Shown: positions 5,968 to 15,665 of the stretch, piece by piece
How positions within the stretch are numbered: position 1 is the stretch's first letter
How the letters are laid out: every line of letters starts with the position of its first letter
IMG/VR virus record: IMGVR_UViG_3300044629_000509
Location: 1 to 38,281 of that record
DNA length: 38,281 nt
Source of the DNA: a virus
Direction: 5' to 3' (one strand)
The notes under the pieces: model-generated
Databases searched by the model: none
The model's input: only the letters and a program-made list of their open reading frames with translations
What the model was told of the DNA's origin: nothing
Made by a program: the position numbers and the translations under genes

Positions 5968-6383
5968 GACTGAATGTCCCGAAACGCCTTGACGATCTCC
6001 GGGTCGGCGGTGGCCACAATCGCGCCGTAGGCTTGGGCGATAGCAGCGGTAAAGCTGGCATCGTCCGTCGCGGCCAGCACGGCCGGCAGCGATGTGATGT
6101 TGAGCAGCGCCACAATTGCAGCATCGCAGGCGTCCGATAGCACCGGATTGCCAGCTTTGTCGGCACGTCGCGCAACACCATTGAGGCGGTTGAGCGCGAT
6201 CTCACGACCGGCCTTTACGATCGTGAGCAAGGGTTGCGGCGACCACTCGGGCGCAGCATCGTGCGCGTCGATCGGCGTGCCTTGCGGCAGGGCTGAAGCC
6301 GCTCGCGATTCGGTCGTGTTGGCGTCGACCTGCCTGGTCACGACCTCGCAGGATGCATCGGTGTATTTCCATTTTCCGGCCAT
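5964..6383 (-). CDS. Small protein downstream of the tail fibre
   Basis: This 139-residue protein follows the tail fibre gene by nine bases. The N-terminal KWKYTDASCEVV...ESR block (about 4-27) resembles a short motif found in phage proteins next to tail fibres, from memory. The rest is alanine-rich and helical. AAGGAAAAATC before ATG6383 gives a clear start. A role in fibre assembly or as a small virion or chaperone protein is plausible but unproved. The last bases overlap the next gene. Confidence 0.65.
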   Translation of the reverse strand: MAGKWKYTDASCEVVTRQVDANTTESRAASALPQGTPIDAHDAAPEWSPQPLLTIVKAGREIALNRLNGVARRADKAGNPVLSDACDAAIVALLNITSLPAVLAATDDASFTAAIAQAYGAIVATADPEIVKAFRDIQS

Positions 6384-6392
6384 GATTTTTCC

Positions 6393-7835
6393 TTATGTCA
6401 GAGAAGTGATGCCGCCAACGACGCCATCGCCGCCGCCGCCGACCACGGACATCTTCATCGAGCCATTGCCGGTTTGAGCCGCGGTGTTGGTGATCGTGGC
6501 CTTGAAGCCGTGTGTGGCGACGTAGGCGAAGGCAATGGTGCAATTGACCAGAAAGTCAGTGCCGACCGTAGTGAACACCGGAGAATCGCCTGTCATCGCC
6601 ACTTGACGCACGGCCTTGCAAACCATGAGCGCACCGCCGGTCCCGACCGCCGCGAACTCGACCGTACAAAGCGCGACCCCATAGTCGTCGCTGAGGATGC
6701 AGGTCGCCACATCCAGCGTGGAAGATGAGCCGATATTGGCCGGCTTGGTGATTTCGGCTTCATGATGACGGGACGCATCGCCCGCATAACGCACGGCCCG
6801 CGCATCTTGTGCGCCCGTCGTGGTCAGCGTCGTGGCGGTGATCGCGGCAGGGGTCGTGCCGCCTATCGCGCCGGGGGATGCAGGATCGAACGCAGCCGAA
6901 GCGACCACCGCCGTGCCGTCAGCCTTCCAGATCGCCAGCCGCACCACGCCCGCCGGCTCGCCGATGGCGAGGATCAAGTCACCCGCTGCACAGGTGTAAG
7001 AGGCCGCGCCGGGGCAGATCAACGATGCGCCGTGGGTGATGGGCCAAGCAGCATTGGCCCGAAGGATTCGATAGGCTCCGTCTGCAAGGGTCATCCCCGT
7101 TGTCGGTGTGGTGCCAGTGACGTTCAGGGAGTGGGTCAGCGTGGCGTCGAGGTCGAGCGTTGTGGCAGAGGCGATGTCGGCGCGGACGGCTTCAAGTTGT
7201 AGAGTTATGCGGGCAGCGGCAGCGTTCGCATCGTCAAGCAGCGTCTTGGCGAATGCCGATACACCCAGCGTCGTCAAGAACGCAGACGCATCGGCATCAT
7301 CAAGCAAGGTCTCGACGAAGGCAGAGACGAGCGCCAAGTCCATGTCGGCCGGGAGTGCTCCCTCAAGCGCCGTGCCAGCCGCATTGACACGAACAACCTC
7401 GCCCGCATCCAGGCCGGACAGCTCAACCGATATGCCGCTTGTGTCGCCATCCGACAGCCGAACCGATCGATCCATTCGATCCTTCAGCCGCTGGACAAGC
7501 ATGGTCAGCTTATCGACGACGCGCTCATGGGTGGCGGAAGGAAATGGATCGTTGCGCGGGTAGGCCGTGCTTTGCAGAACATCCGGGTCGCGCAGAATGA
7601 CAAGCTTGTAGGCCGACGACAGCGAAGCGACAAGTGTCACGCTGCCGCCGGCCGCCTCTCCTGCGCCTGAAACCGTGTAATCGGTCGTCAGTGCCAGCGT
7701 CGATTCGGCGCCGGTCGCAATCGTCACCTTGATCACGGTCAGGTCGTTGTCTTCGAGGAAGTAGTACGGGAACGAGAACGGGCCAGTTGTTCCCGATCCG
7801 GTGTAGCTGATTCGGTTGGCGGTGGTTTCAAGCAT
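6393..7835 (-). CDS. Tail fibre / receptor-binding protein with T7-type N-terminus
   Basis: This 480-residue virion protein is likely to bind the host receptor. Residues 1-150 resemble the virion-attachment domain of T7 gp17: a beta-rich start (NRISYTGSGTTGPFSFPYYFL), then PRNDPFPSATHERVVDKLTM and a helical stretch. The middle contains repeated short motifs (ETLLDDADASAF, KTLLDDANAAA) likely to form a trimeric stalk. The C-terminal 150 residues are beta-rich and glycine-rich, probably the receptor-binding tip. A strong AGGAGG lies before ATG7835. No C-type lectin variable region or reverse transcriptase is present, so there is no sign of a diversity-generating element as in BPP-1. Confidence 0.85.
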   Translation of the reverse strand: MLETTANRISYTGSGTTGPFSFPYYFLEDNDLTVIKVTIATGAESTLALTTDYTVSGAGEAAGGSVTLVASLSSAYKLVILRDPDVLQSTAYPRNDPFPSATHERVVDKLTMLVQRLKDRMDRSVRLSDGDTSGISVELSGLDAGEVVRVNAAGTALEGALPADMDLALVSAFVETLLDDADASAFLTTLGVSAFAKTLLDDANAAAARITLQLEAVRADIASATTLDLDATLTHSLNVTGTTPTTGMTLADGAYRILRANAAWPITHGASLICPGAASYTCAAGDLILAIGEPAGVVRLAIWKADGTAVVASAAFDPASPGAIGGTTPAAITATTLTTTGAQDARAVRYAGDASRHHEAEITKPANIGSSSTLDVATCILSDDYGVALCTVEFAAVGTGGALMVCKAVRQVAMTGDSPVFTTVGTDFLVNCTIAFAYVATHGFKATITNTAAQTGNGSMKMSVVGGGGDGVVGGITSLT

Positions 7836-7837
7836 GG

Positions 7838-10384
7838 TTATCCTCCTGTGATGCGTGACAAATTCGGGGCGCGTTCAGGAGCAGCGTGCCCCGGCTCCCA
7901 CCAATATTCCTGATTGAATTCCCGCCTCGCGCGACTCGACATCGCCGACAAGTAGCCCGGCGAAAGCTCGTTCTGCAACTGCTGGAAAAACAGATGATCT
8001 GCCGCGCCCTTGATGTACCAGAGCGATGCGCCTGGCGTCAGGCCCTTGACCGCCTTGACCGTCTCGGCACCGATCTTCGTGTCTTTGCCCTGCGCCGCTT
8101 GAATCAGGTTGCCTTGCGTGAGCCCGATCATTTCCTCGGCAAGCCCCGCCACCGGCCCCAGCATGGCCGCCAGACCACCGCCGCCGTGCTGCGTGGCCTC
8201 GGAGTAGATGAAGTCGCCATACAGGCCCAGAGAACCGCCCTTGAAGAATGCTTGCGCCCAGAACTTCGCCGCCTTCTTTGGATCGTCCCATGGGTTCGCA
8301 TTCTTCGGATCTCGCCCGGCCAGCAGTTCGTTGATTTCGACGGCCAGCCCGCCAAGCAGGGTCGTCGAGAGCAGCAGCGGCATCAGGTACTTCGCCCTGC
8401 CGCCTGCCGTGCCGCCCTGCTCCCCACCCCATGCCCAGCCGCGCGAGGCGTGGCGTTCGATCATCGCCAGCGGGAAGGACTTGAAGAGCCAAATGCTGCG
8501 CCAGATTTCGCCGCCGAGCGTGCCGCGAGCCTGCTGGCCGTGCGTCAGCAGTTTCTCGCGCGCCCCCGGCGTGATCACGGCCATGTCGACTTCTTCCAGC
8601 ACGGAGCCGAGCAGGCGGGTTGTGGCCTGGTTGCGCAGACGGGCCGGCGTGGTGTTGTTCGCTGCGGCGATCTTCGCCAGATCAGCATCCGGAATCGCCC
8701 GCACCGCCTCCGGCGTCAGCATCGTGTCGTTGCCGCGCCAGCTTTCCAGCTTCGCCAGCTTCCACACCGCCCAATCGGTTTCGGTGACGCCCTTCGACAG
8801 AAGGATGCGATTGTCGATCGCGTCGAGCTTGGCAAAGTCGGAGGTCTTCACCAGATGCCCGATGCTGTCCATCATCGTCGCGCCGAATGCCGCCTTGCGC
8901 GCTGCGGTCATGGCCGACAGTCCGGACGCCCGAATTGTCGCCGTCGCCATCTTCGACGCGAAAGACGCGCCCAGCCCTTCCTGACCGAAGCGGCCCAGGT
9001 TCGATGCCATCACTTCACCGGCCAGCCCCATGCGCGCCAGCAGCCGGCGGTCAGCCTTGTTGGCAGGATTCAGCGCGGTCAGTTCGTTGCGAAGAATCTG
9101 CATCTCGGGCAGGTTGTTGACGTGGCCCATCAGTGCCATCGTCGCCTCGTCGGTGATCGAGGTAATCACGGCAGAGCCGAGGCGCGAGGCGACCAGCCAT
9201 GACCGCAGATCGTCGAAACCGCGTGCCATGCCCTCGTTTGCCACCGGCAGCACCTGTCCGGCCACATGATTGAACAGGCGCGTTGTCTTGCCGGCCTGCT
9301 CCCTGATCTGCTCGGGATTTCCCTTGCGCGCAGCGATAGCGTCGAGTACCGCCTGATCGCGGAACAGTTCAAAGCTGCGGTTCGGGTTCGGGCCGAAGGT
9401 TTCGACCAACGCGATCTGGTGCGCGATGCCGCGAACGTGGCCCATCATCACATCGTAGAAGCCCTGCTCGCCGTACTTGACCTGATAGGCCGTCCAGGCG
9501 TCTCCGTCCTTGAAATGGATCTGGCGCGACTCGCTGCCCCAATTGGCGCGCATCGCCGAGCCTTTGGTCTTGCCCGGCTCGATCTTGCTCATGCCGTTGC
9601 TGCTGATCGTGTCCCATGCCTTGCGCAGCACGCCTTCGAGTTCCGCGTCGTCCATCAGAGTGCCATCGGCCCGGACGTACTTGTCGCGGTTCAGCATGGG
9701 CATGATGTCCTTCACCCAGGCGTCGGCGCCGGCCTTCCAGACTTTCGACTGTGAATGATGGTGCGGCAAGCCCCAATCCTCCAGCTTCCCGATGTCGCCG
9801 CCGGCAGCGTTGAAACGCAGGCGCAGCGCCTCGGTAGTTTCCTTCCATGCCTTCGCTCCGGCTGCCGCTTCCGCGTGTCCGGTGTTCTCGCCCATCATCT
9901 CTTTAACCAGCAGGCGGATTCCGGCCATGTCCTCGACCATGCCGAACCACTTCGGATTCGTCGCCTCGAAGGTCTGCACCAGGCGCCCGATGGCCTCGTC
10001 GGCGATGGCCTTGCCCTGTGTCTCGACCGACAGCACGCGCCCGGCTGCCTTGGCATCGAACGCGACAAGCTGGTCGAGCGCCGTCAGGTTGTCGATGCCG
10101 CGCGCCTTGGCCGTTGTCAGGTAGTTCTGCACCCGGTCATGCGCCGCGATGGTGTTGGCGATGCGTTGCTTGACCTTGGCGGAATCGGCTTCGAGTCCCT
10201 TGCTGGCGATCTCGGCGGCCATCTCCATCATGGCGCGCGGGGTGACGGCTTGGCCCTGGTTGAGCAATTCCGTCCGCGCCGCCGGCATGGCCGACCTGAC
10301 GCGATCCTCGATATTCTTCAACTCGCTGGCGTTGAGCGCGCGGCCGATGGCCTGCGTCACGGCGTCTATGCACTCGGTACGCAT
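7838..10384 (-). CDS. Large internal virion / ejection protein
   Basis: This 848-residue protein occupies the place of the largest internal virion proteins of T7-like phages, which are ejected into the host to build a DNA channel. It is mostly helical with many alanines. A hydrophobic stretch around KYLMPLLLSTTLLGGLAVEI (about residue 670-690) could cross or touch a membrane. No lytic transglycosylase motif was recognised. ATG10384 overlaps the stop of the gene before (TGATG); a GTG one codon earlier is possible. Function is assigned from gene order, size and composition. Confidence 0.72.
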   Translation of the reverse strand: MRTECIDAVTQAIGRALNASELKNIEDRVRSAMPAARTELLNQGQAVTPRAMMEMAAEIASKGLEADSAKVKQRIANTIAAHDRVQNYLTTAKARGIDNLTALDQLVAFDAKAAGRVLSVETQGKAIADEAIGRLVQTFEATNPKWFGMVEDMAGIRLLVKEMMGENTGHAEAAAGAKAWKETTEALRLRFNAAGGDIGKLEDWGLPHHHSQSKVWKAGADAWVKDIMPMLNRDKYVRADGTLMDDAELEGVLRKAWDTISSNGMSKIEPGKTKGSAMRANWGSESRQIHFKDGDAWTAYQVKYGEQGFYDVMMGHVRGIAHQIALVETFGPNPNRSFELFRDQAVLDAIAARKGNPEQIREQAGKTTRLFNHVAGQVLPVANEGMARGFDDLRSWLVASRLGSAVITSITDEATMALMGHVNNLPEMQILRNELTALNPANKADRRLLARMGLAGEVMASNLGRFGQEGLGASFASKMATATIRASGLSAMTAARKAAFGATMMDSIGHLVKTSDFAKLDAIDNRILLSKGVTETDWAVWKLAKLESWRGNDTMLTPEAVRAIPDADLAKIAAANNTTPARLRNQATTRLLGSVLEEVDMAVITPGAREKLLTHGQQARGTLGGEIWRSIWLFKSFPLAMIERHASRGWAWGGEQGGTAGGRAKYLMPLLLSTTLLGGLAVEINELLAGRDPKNANPWDDPKKAAKFWAQAFFKGGSLGLYGDFIYSEATQHGGGGLAAMLGPVAGLAEEMIGLTQGNLIQAAQGKDTKIGAETVKAVKGLTPGASLWYIKGAADHLFFQQLQNELSPGYLSAMSSRARREFNQEYWWEPGHAAPERAPNLSRITGG

Positions 10385-12546
10385 CACGCAGCCCTCAGAA
10401 AGCAGGCAACCGCAGCGCGCAAGCCTGTTTCCTGCTCGCGGGCGGCGGTTTCCAGATCGGCGATGATGCCCTGCGCTTCGGCGACGGTTGTCGTCGCGTC
10501 GGCGTCGTCCAGCGGAATTACTGCGTCGGGACGGAGGGCGGTTGGTTGCTGGCCGGCGCCGGGGTCGGGCTGGCCGGCTGCTGCGTCCGGCGAGCGTTGA
10601 CCTTCTTGGCGGCTTGCAGCAGTTTGGCGGTCGTGTTCATCGAGTAGTTCCTTTACTCCCCGCATGAATCCGGCGTCATCGGACTCGAAGCGGATGGCTA
10701 GTGCCTCGACAGCATCGGGGTTGAGTTCAGCGGCCCGCGCCGTCATGGCGACATCAAGTTCATTATGGGATGAAAGTCCGGATTCCGCAAGCTCATCACC
10801 GAACGGCTTGAATGCTGCGGACTTCTGGCGCTGCTCGGCAACATCGGCCATGTACTCGACCACCTTGCGCTCGGCAGGCTTGAGCTTTTCGCCCGCCACC
10901 GCCTTGTCGATGGCCTTCTGCACCTCAGATTCCTTCAGTCCCTTGGGACGGCCCGGCCACCATTCGGCATTTGGCACCCATGCGGTGCGCGTGATTGTCT
11001 CGTTGCCGCCCGCGTCCTGCTGGCGGATCATGCGTCCGCCGACTTCGGCCCAGCCGGTTTCCGACTTCATGCGCAGCAGTTCGGCGCGGATACTCTCGTC
11101 GGCGATGCGCTGCTCGAAGGTGCGCGGCGCGGCGGGTTCGTTCCACGGATCAAGCGCCGGATCGTTCGCCGCCGTGGCGTCAACGCCGACTTTCGGGGTG
11201 GAGGTTGAATCATCAATCAGGCGCTGCAGAACTTCACCCCTTGCGTTGATCGCCTGAAGTTCGACAGGTAGGCGCTCCATCCCGCGCTGTCGCGCTGCAG
11301 CAACGCGGTGATGTCCGTCAACGATCCGCATTTCTCCATCAGCGAACACAGATACCTTGATTGGTTCGCTGAAGTTCATTTGCGCCGCAACATCATTGGC
11401 TACTGTGGCGACTTCACCGCTGTTCATGCGTTTGAGTTCGGCCACTTTGACCGTAGTCACTTCTGGTATTTTCGCGTGGTATTTTTGCCCAGCCGCGTAT
11501 TTCACTGCAGCGATTGGCGCAACTTCTGGCCGCAGAACTTCCGCGACATCGGCCTGCACCTTCGCCGCGGCTTCGTCGGGGATCATAGTCAGATCAGGCT
11601 GGCGTACCGTCACCGGGCGGCCTTCGATCAGGTCATCAATCGCCCCGGTCAGGTTCGTCACATGGGCATCGCGCGATGCCAGATCAGCCGGCAGGCCGAA
11701 GCCAGAGCGCTCCATCTTGATCTGTTCATTTTTCGTCAGCGCCGCGTCGATCTGCTCGGGGCGCAGCATGTCGGAAATCTTGGCCTTGTACTCGGCCACT
11801 GCATCGGCGCGGGCCTTCTCGCCACGAATCTGCAGGAACCGGCCACCACCGGCAAACGCTGCGCCAAGGATGGCGTCGACCGCCATCGCCTCGCCGTCCA
11901 TCGCCTTGAACTGTAGCGCCAGATCGTGCCGGCCGGCGTTCTCGTAAATCTGCGAGGTCGCGCCGCGCTGGAACACGCCTTGCGCCAGATTGATGCCGGC
12001 GCCGTACAGGACATTCACGCCCAGCCCGGTCGCGCCCAGCGTCATCGGAGCGATTACCCCGGCTGTCATCGCCGCGCCCTGCACGCCGCCGACCTTGGCC
12101 GCCGTCTGCAGGTCGACGCCCTTGTCGAGTGCGTCCATGGTTCCAGCGACCGTCTCATTGACCAGCACGCCGGGAGCGCCGAACGCGACGGCCTCGCCGC
12201 CGATCTTGATCAGGCCGTGCAGCAGTTGGCCGGCCATGCCGATTTCTTCTGGCTTTGGCGCCAGATAGCGGGAGAGCTTGTCAGCCGGCGCGACGATATG
12301 CTCGAACACCTTTTCCTGCACCTTGATCGCGTCACCGGTCAGCATGTCGAAGCTGCCGGCCACCGCGCCCAGGGCAAGGCCGGTCGTGCGTTGGGTATCG
12401 GCCAGCAGGCGGCCCACGCCCGTAACCGCACCGCGACCCATGCCGCTGAAGAATCCGGCGGGTTGACTCAGATCAATCGGATTCATCCGCGCCTGATCCA
12501 TCAGGCTCGCGCTGTCGTGATCGCCGGCCAGGTCGAAGGCGCTCAT
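10384..12546 (-). CDS. Internal virion protein with embedded ParB-like domain
   Basis: This is a 720-residue structural candidate. The first 250 residues contain long glycine/alanine-rich hydrophobic helices. Residues about 365-435 form a ParB/sulfiredoxin-like domain with the hallmark RIVDGHHRVAAARQRG (407-422). In free proteins this fold binds or cuts DNA, or hydrolyses a nucleotide. The C-terminal third is charged and low in complexity. It overlaps both neighbours by a few bases, as expected for a translationally coupled late operon. Its job could be DNA handling during ejection or an enzymatic function in the infected cell; the sequence cannot decide between these. Confidence 0.7.
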   Translation of the reverse strand: MSAFDLAGDHDSASLMDQARMNPIDLSQPAGFFSGMGRGAVTGVGRLLADTQRTTGLALGAVAGSFDMLTGDAIKVQEKVFEHIVAPADKLSRYLAPKPEEIGMAGQLLHGLIKIGGEAVAFGAPGVLVNETVAGTMDALDKGVDLQTAAKVGGVQGAAMTAGVIAPMTLGATGLGVNVLYGAGINLAQGVFQRGATSQIYENAGRHDLALQFKAMDGEAMAVDAILGAAFAGGGRFLQIRGEKARADAVAEYKAKISDMLRPEQIDAALTKNEQIKMERSGFGLPADLASRDAHVTNLTGAIDDLIEGRPVTVRQPDLTMIPDEAAAKVQADVAEVLRPEVAPIAAVKYAAGQKYHAKIPEVTTVKVAELKRMNSGEVATVANDVAAQMNFSEPIKVSVFADGEMRIVDGHHRVAAARQRGMERLPVELQAINARGEVLQRLIDDSTSTPKVGVDATAANDPALDPWNEPAAPRTFEQRIADESIRAELLRMKSETGWAEVGGRMIRQQDAGGNETITRTAWVPNAEWWPGRPKGLKESEVQKAIDKAVAGEKLKPAERKVVEYMADVAEQRQKSAAFKPFGDELAESGLSSHNELDVAMTARAAELNPDAVEALAIRFESDDAGFMRGVKELLDEHDRQTAASRQEGQRSPDAAAGQPDPGAGQQPTALRPDAVIPLDDADATTTVAEAQGIIADLETAAREQETGLRAAVACFLRAA

Positions 12547-14624
12547 TTCGGAATCCTGTTCGCAAGCCCGCTGGCGTCGTTCGGATCATTCACGCGCAGC
12601 AGTACCGGGTTGCCGTCCTTACCCAGCAGGTAGCCAGTGCCCGACTTGACCAGATAGCCGCCCTTGGTGTTCTGCAGCCGCATGCGATCCCATTGCTGCC
12701 CGACCATCGGAACGCCAGCCCGGCTGACCTCCTTGATGAATTCCCGCTGCGCCTCGCTTTTGAAGGTCGAGTCATCCATGCCCCAGGGCTTGATCACCAC
12801 GCCGCCGTTGATGTCAGCAATGCCGCCGGTTGCGCGCTGAATGGCTTCCTTCAGCATCGAATCGTTCAACTGCCCGGAGTAATCACCCTTCTGCGCGGTC
12901 AGGGCGGCATACGCGGCGCGCGTGGCCTGATAGGTGATCTGCATCGCCTCCGGGTTGCCAGCGAATGCCTCGCCGGCCATGCTGTTGAACTTCAGCCGAA
13001 TGTCGGCATCCTTGGGCATCGGGAACGTCGGCTTGCCGTCCTGACCCTTCGCGTCCTTGCCAGGGTTCAGCAGGCGCTCGCCGGCCAGCAGCAGGCCCGC
13101 GGTGCTGCCCGGGGTGAACGTCTCGTCGCTGAAGAATCCGGGGATCTTCATCGGGCGCTCGCGCGTGGCGATCATGCCCGCATAGGCGGTAACCGGAGAA
13201 TCCGGCGCGATCTGCTGCATCGTGGCGCGAAAGATTCGGTCGTCGCTGAAACCCTGCCGCATGGTCTTCAGCAGTTCGGCCTTCTTTCCTTCGGGCGCAT
13301 TGGCCAGCGCTGCGGTGATCTGCGCGGCCTCCTGCGGAAGCAATCCCTTCGGCGATACGCCGTTGCGCTGTGCCGCATCTCGAAGCGTGGGAACGCGGCT
13401 GCCAAGCGTGGCGGCCCATGTTTCAGGCTTTGACAGGTCGAGCGGCGTGACCTCGGCCCCCTCCTTCTGCTGGGCATAGGCGAGCGGCGAATCGTTCAGC
13501 AGTTTGATATTCCCCGCGACGTAGCGCTGCAACTTGCCAAGGTGCGCGATCTGCTCTTTGCTCGGCGTCGCGCCATAGCTTGCGGCCAATTCGTTAACTT
13601 GTGCGACCATCTTGTTGGGCGGCAGCAGGGAAAGCGCAGAGACTGCCTTCTGTTCCGCAACGATGCCGGCGACCGCGCCCTCGTAGACCGTGCCCTTGGC
13701 GCTCTTGGCAAAGCTGGCGAATTCCTGCGGCGGGATGTCGCGCCCGTTCTCGACGTACCACGACAGCCGGCGTTCCATCTGGTCAAGCCCGGCCAGCCGG
13801 CGACGCTCGGCAGCTTCGGACTGCACGATCAGCGTGTTCTTGAAGTTCCCGATTCGAGCCTCGGCAGCGGCCAGGCTGTTCGCCGGTACGCCGGGGAATT
13901 CGCCCTTCTGCATGCGGTCGAGCACTGCGTCGAGCGCCTTGGTCGATTTGCGCGCGGCGCCGATCTCGCCATTCAGGCCCGCCGTATCGATGGTCTGCAG
14001 CGCGCGTTCCTTCATCGCCTCCTTCTGCTTCGGCGGGATCTCCATGCCGTCGATCAGCGCCATCTGTTCGGCCAGTGCGGCCATGCGCTGCGCAGGAACA
14101 GCAAGCACCGCCTGCGCGGTCTTGTTGATGCCGGCTTCCAACGTGTTGACCCGGTTGTCGATACGGGCACCCGCCTCAAACTGCAGCGCGTCCTGCCCGA
14201 TCTGTGTCCGCAGACTGGTCAATCCCTCGTTCAGCAGCTTCTGGGTGTAGGGATTCGGACGGTCGGCCAGTGCCTGCTTGCTGTACTCGTCGAATTGCTT
14301 CAGGACGCCAGGCGTCAGGCCTGCAGCACCCGGCGGAGCGGTTTCCTTGGCCTTCAGCAGTTGCTCTGTCCAGGTCAGGCGCGCATCGGACAATACCTTG
14401 GCGGCCTCGACATGGGCATCCTCGCGCTGCTGCTTTTCAAGCGCGACTCGTTGGCGTTCGGCGTCGATCTCCTGCTGGCGCTGCATGTGCGAAGCAACCT
14501 GCATGCCGGCTGCGCCAAGATCAGACAAGGCCCCGCCGATGCCGATCTCAGGCACCGCCGAAGCGCGCGGCATGCCCCCGGATTGCGGTAATGTCTGCTG
14601 GCGGTATTGCGGAATCGACGGCAT
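12543..14624 (-). CDS. Internal virion protein, helical
   Basis: This 693-residue protein starts at ATG14624, two bases after the stop of the previous gene, with a G-rich stretch upstream. Longer in-frame extensions overlap the upstream gene and are less likely. Residues 50-330 are heavily helical and charged (QRQQEIDAERQRVALEKQQ), with coiled-coil character. The C-terminal part is mixed. It corresponds in place to the middle-sized internal core proteins of T7-like phages (gp15-like). No enzyme motif was found. Assignment rests on context. Confidence 0.7.
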   Translation of the reverse strand: MPSIPQYRQQTLPQSGGMPRASAVPEIGIGGALSDLGAAGMQVASHMQRQQEIDAERQRVALEKQQREDAHVEAAKVLSDARLTWTEQLLKAKETAPPGAAGLTPGVLKQFDEYSKQALADRPNPYTQKLLNEGLTSLRTQIGQDALQFEAGARIDNRVNTLEAGINKTAQAVLAVPAQRMAALAEQMALIDGMEIPPKQKEAMKERALQTIDTAGLNGEIGAARKSTKALDAVLDRMQKGEFPGVPANSLAAAEARIGNFKNTLIVQSEAAERRRLAGLDQMERRLSWYVENGRDIPPQEFASFAKSAKGTVYEGAVAGIVAEQKAVSALSLLPPNKMVAQVNELAASYGATPSKEQIAHLGKLQRYVAGNIKLLNDSPLAYAQQKEGAEVTPLDLSKPETWAATLGSRVPTLRDAAQRNGVSPKGLLPQEAAQITAALANAPEGKKAELLKTMRQGFSDDRIFRATMQQIAPDSPVTAYAGMIATRERPMKIPGFFSDETFTPGSTAGLLLAGERLLNPGKDAKGQDGKPTFPMPKDADIRLKFNSMAGEAFAGNPEAMQITYQATRAAYAALTAQKGDYSGQLNDSMLKEAIQRATGGIADINGGVVIKPWGMDDSTFKSEAQREFIKEVSRAGVPMVGQQWDRMRLQNTKGGYLVKSGTGYLLGKDGNPVLLRVNDPNDASGLANRIPK

Positions 14625-14625
14625 G

Positions 14626-15243
14626 TCAGCCCCCCACCAGTCGCGGTGTTGCGGTGGCAACCGGGGCATAGTTCGTATTGCGCCCCTGCCCGTAGCTGCC
14701 AGCACCGACCAGCAGCGCGCGACCGGCGCCGATGTAGCCCGATGTGCGCGCCGTGCCGACATTGCGGCGATTGGTCGCGGCGCTCACGTCCTCGATGTTC
14801 GCCTGCGAGATATAGCTCTTCGATTTCATGTCGCCCTCGTAGGCAAGATTCAGCGCGTCCAGTTCGGCCAGCGTCTGTGATTGCTCCATCAGGTCGGCAT
14901 TGCTGCCACCGAAGCCGGTTCCGGACTGCGCGATGCCTGCCCGTTGTTCGCCGAGAACTTCACGCGCCCGGCGCCGCTGTGCAGACTGCGCAGCGGCGGA
15001 CTCGGACAGCGCGGAAGTCGATTGATTGCGCGCGACCGCCGCGTTGTAGTCGTTCATTGCCGCGCTCTGCTCGTAGTTGTCGGCCGCCGTGTTGCCTTGG
15101 GAGATGGCGCCCAACACGCTAGACGCCATGCCAAGCGTCGAAAGCGCCTGCCATGCTGAAAATGCACCGCCTACGCCAATCGCCCCGGCTGTAGCGGCTG
15201 CGCCTCCTGCGGTAGCCGCTGTTCCAAAAAGCATTGCTTCCAT
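14626..15243 (-). CDS. Small internal virion protein, gp14-like
   Basis: This 205-residue protein begins with a long alanine/glycine-rich hydrophobic region (about 5-50) likely to insert in a membrane. A polar helical part follows, with the arginine-rich QSAQRRRAREVLGEQRAG (85-102) and a small glycine-rich end. The layout resembles T7 gp14, the small ejection protein that enters the outer membrane. ATG15243 overlaps the preceding stop (TGATG). Confidence 0.7.
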   Translation of the reverse strand: MEAMLFGTAATAGGAAATAGAIGVGGAFSAWQALSTLGMASSVLGAISQGNTAADNYEQSAAMNDYNAAVARNQSTSALSESAAAQSAQRRRAREVLGEQRAGIAQSGTGFGGSNADLMEQSQTLAELDALNLAYEGDMKSKSYISQANIEDVSAATNRRNVGTARTSGYIGAGRALLVGAGSYGQGRNTNYAPVATATPRLVGG

Positions 15244-15665
15244 CAGTTCCTCACCTTCGCATAGCGGATGCAGTCGCGACCGTCCGGCGTGTAGGCGCGA
15301 GCCGGGCCTTCATATTCAAATCCGAGCCGTTCGATCCACTTCCTCGCACTGCAGAATTCGGCGTCGACCACGGCTTCGATCCGGCGGAAATCGGCCACCG
15401 ACAAAAAGCGCTGTGAAGCGTTGTGAATGGCGACGAAATTGCGTTTGAGGTCGGCACCCATCAGCGCCCAGGCTTCGGCGCGGCCTTCCCACATCGGCAG
15501 CAGGCCGGCACAGACCAGCACCGTATCGCCCTCGACGGCGGCATAGGACAGCCCGTTGGCCAGATACTGTCCATAATCCGGATTGACGAACAACTGACGC
15601 ACGTGCTGCTGCCTCGGCTGCAGCAAGAGCCTGTCGAGATGGTCCGGACGGAAGGCTTCGATCAT
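15243..15665 (-). CDS. GNAT-like phage protein (T7 gp13-like)
   Basis: This 140-residue protein has the look of a small GNAT-fold acyltransferase: a central VLVCAGLLPMWEGRAEAWALMG block (about 50-71) and a C-terminal FEYEGPARAY segment typical of the last strands. In T7-like phages a member of this group (gp13) lies between the tail genes and the internal virion proteins, as here. It is needed for virion assembly there, although an acetyl-transfer role is not established. ATG15665 overlaps the stop of the nozzle gene; ATG15668 is an alternative. Whether this copy is catalytic is unknown. Confidence 0.72.
   Translation of the reverse strand: MIEAFRPDHLDRLLLQPRQQHVRQLFVNPDYGQYLANGLSYAAVEGDTVLVCAGLLPMWEGRAEAWALMGADLKRNFVAIHNASQRFLSVADFRRIEAVVDAEFCSARKWIERLGFEYEGPARAYTPDGRDCIRYAKVRN

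Noticed and set aside
6393-10384. Diversity-generating element as in phage BPP-1
   Set aside because: No reverse transcriptase gene, no template/variable repeat pair and no lectin-like end on the tail fibre were seen.
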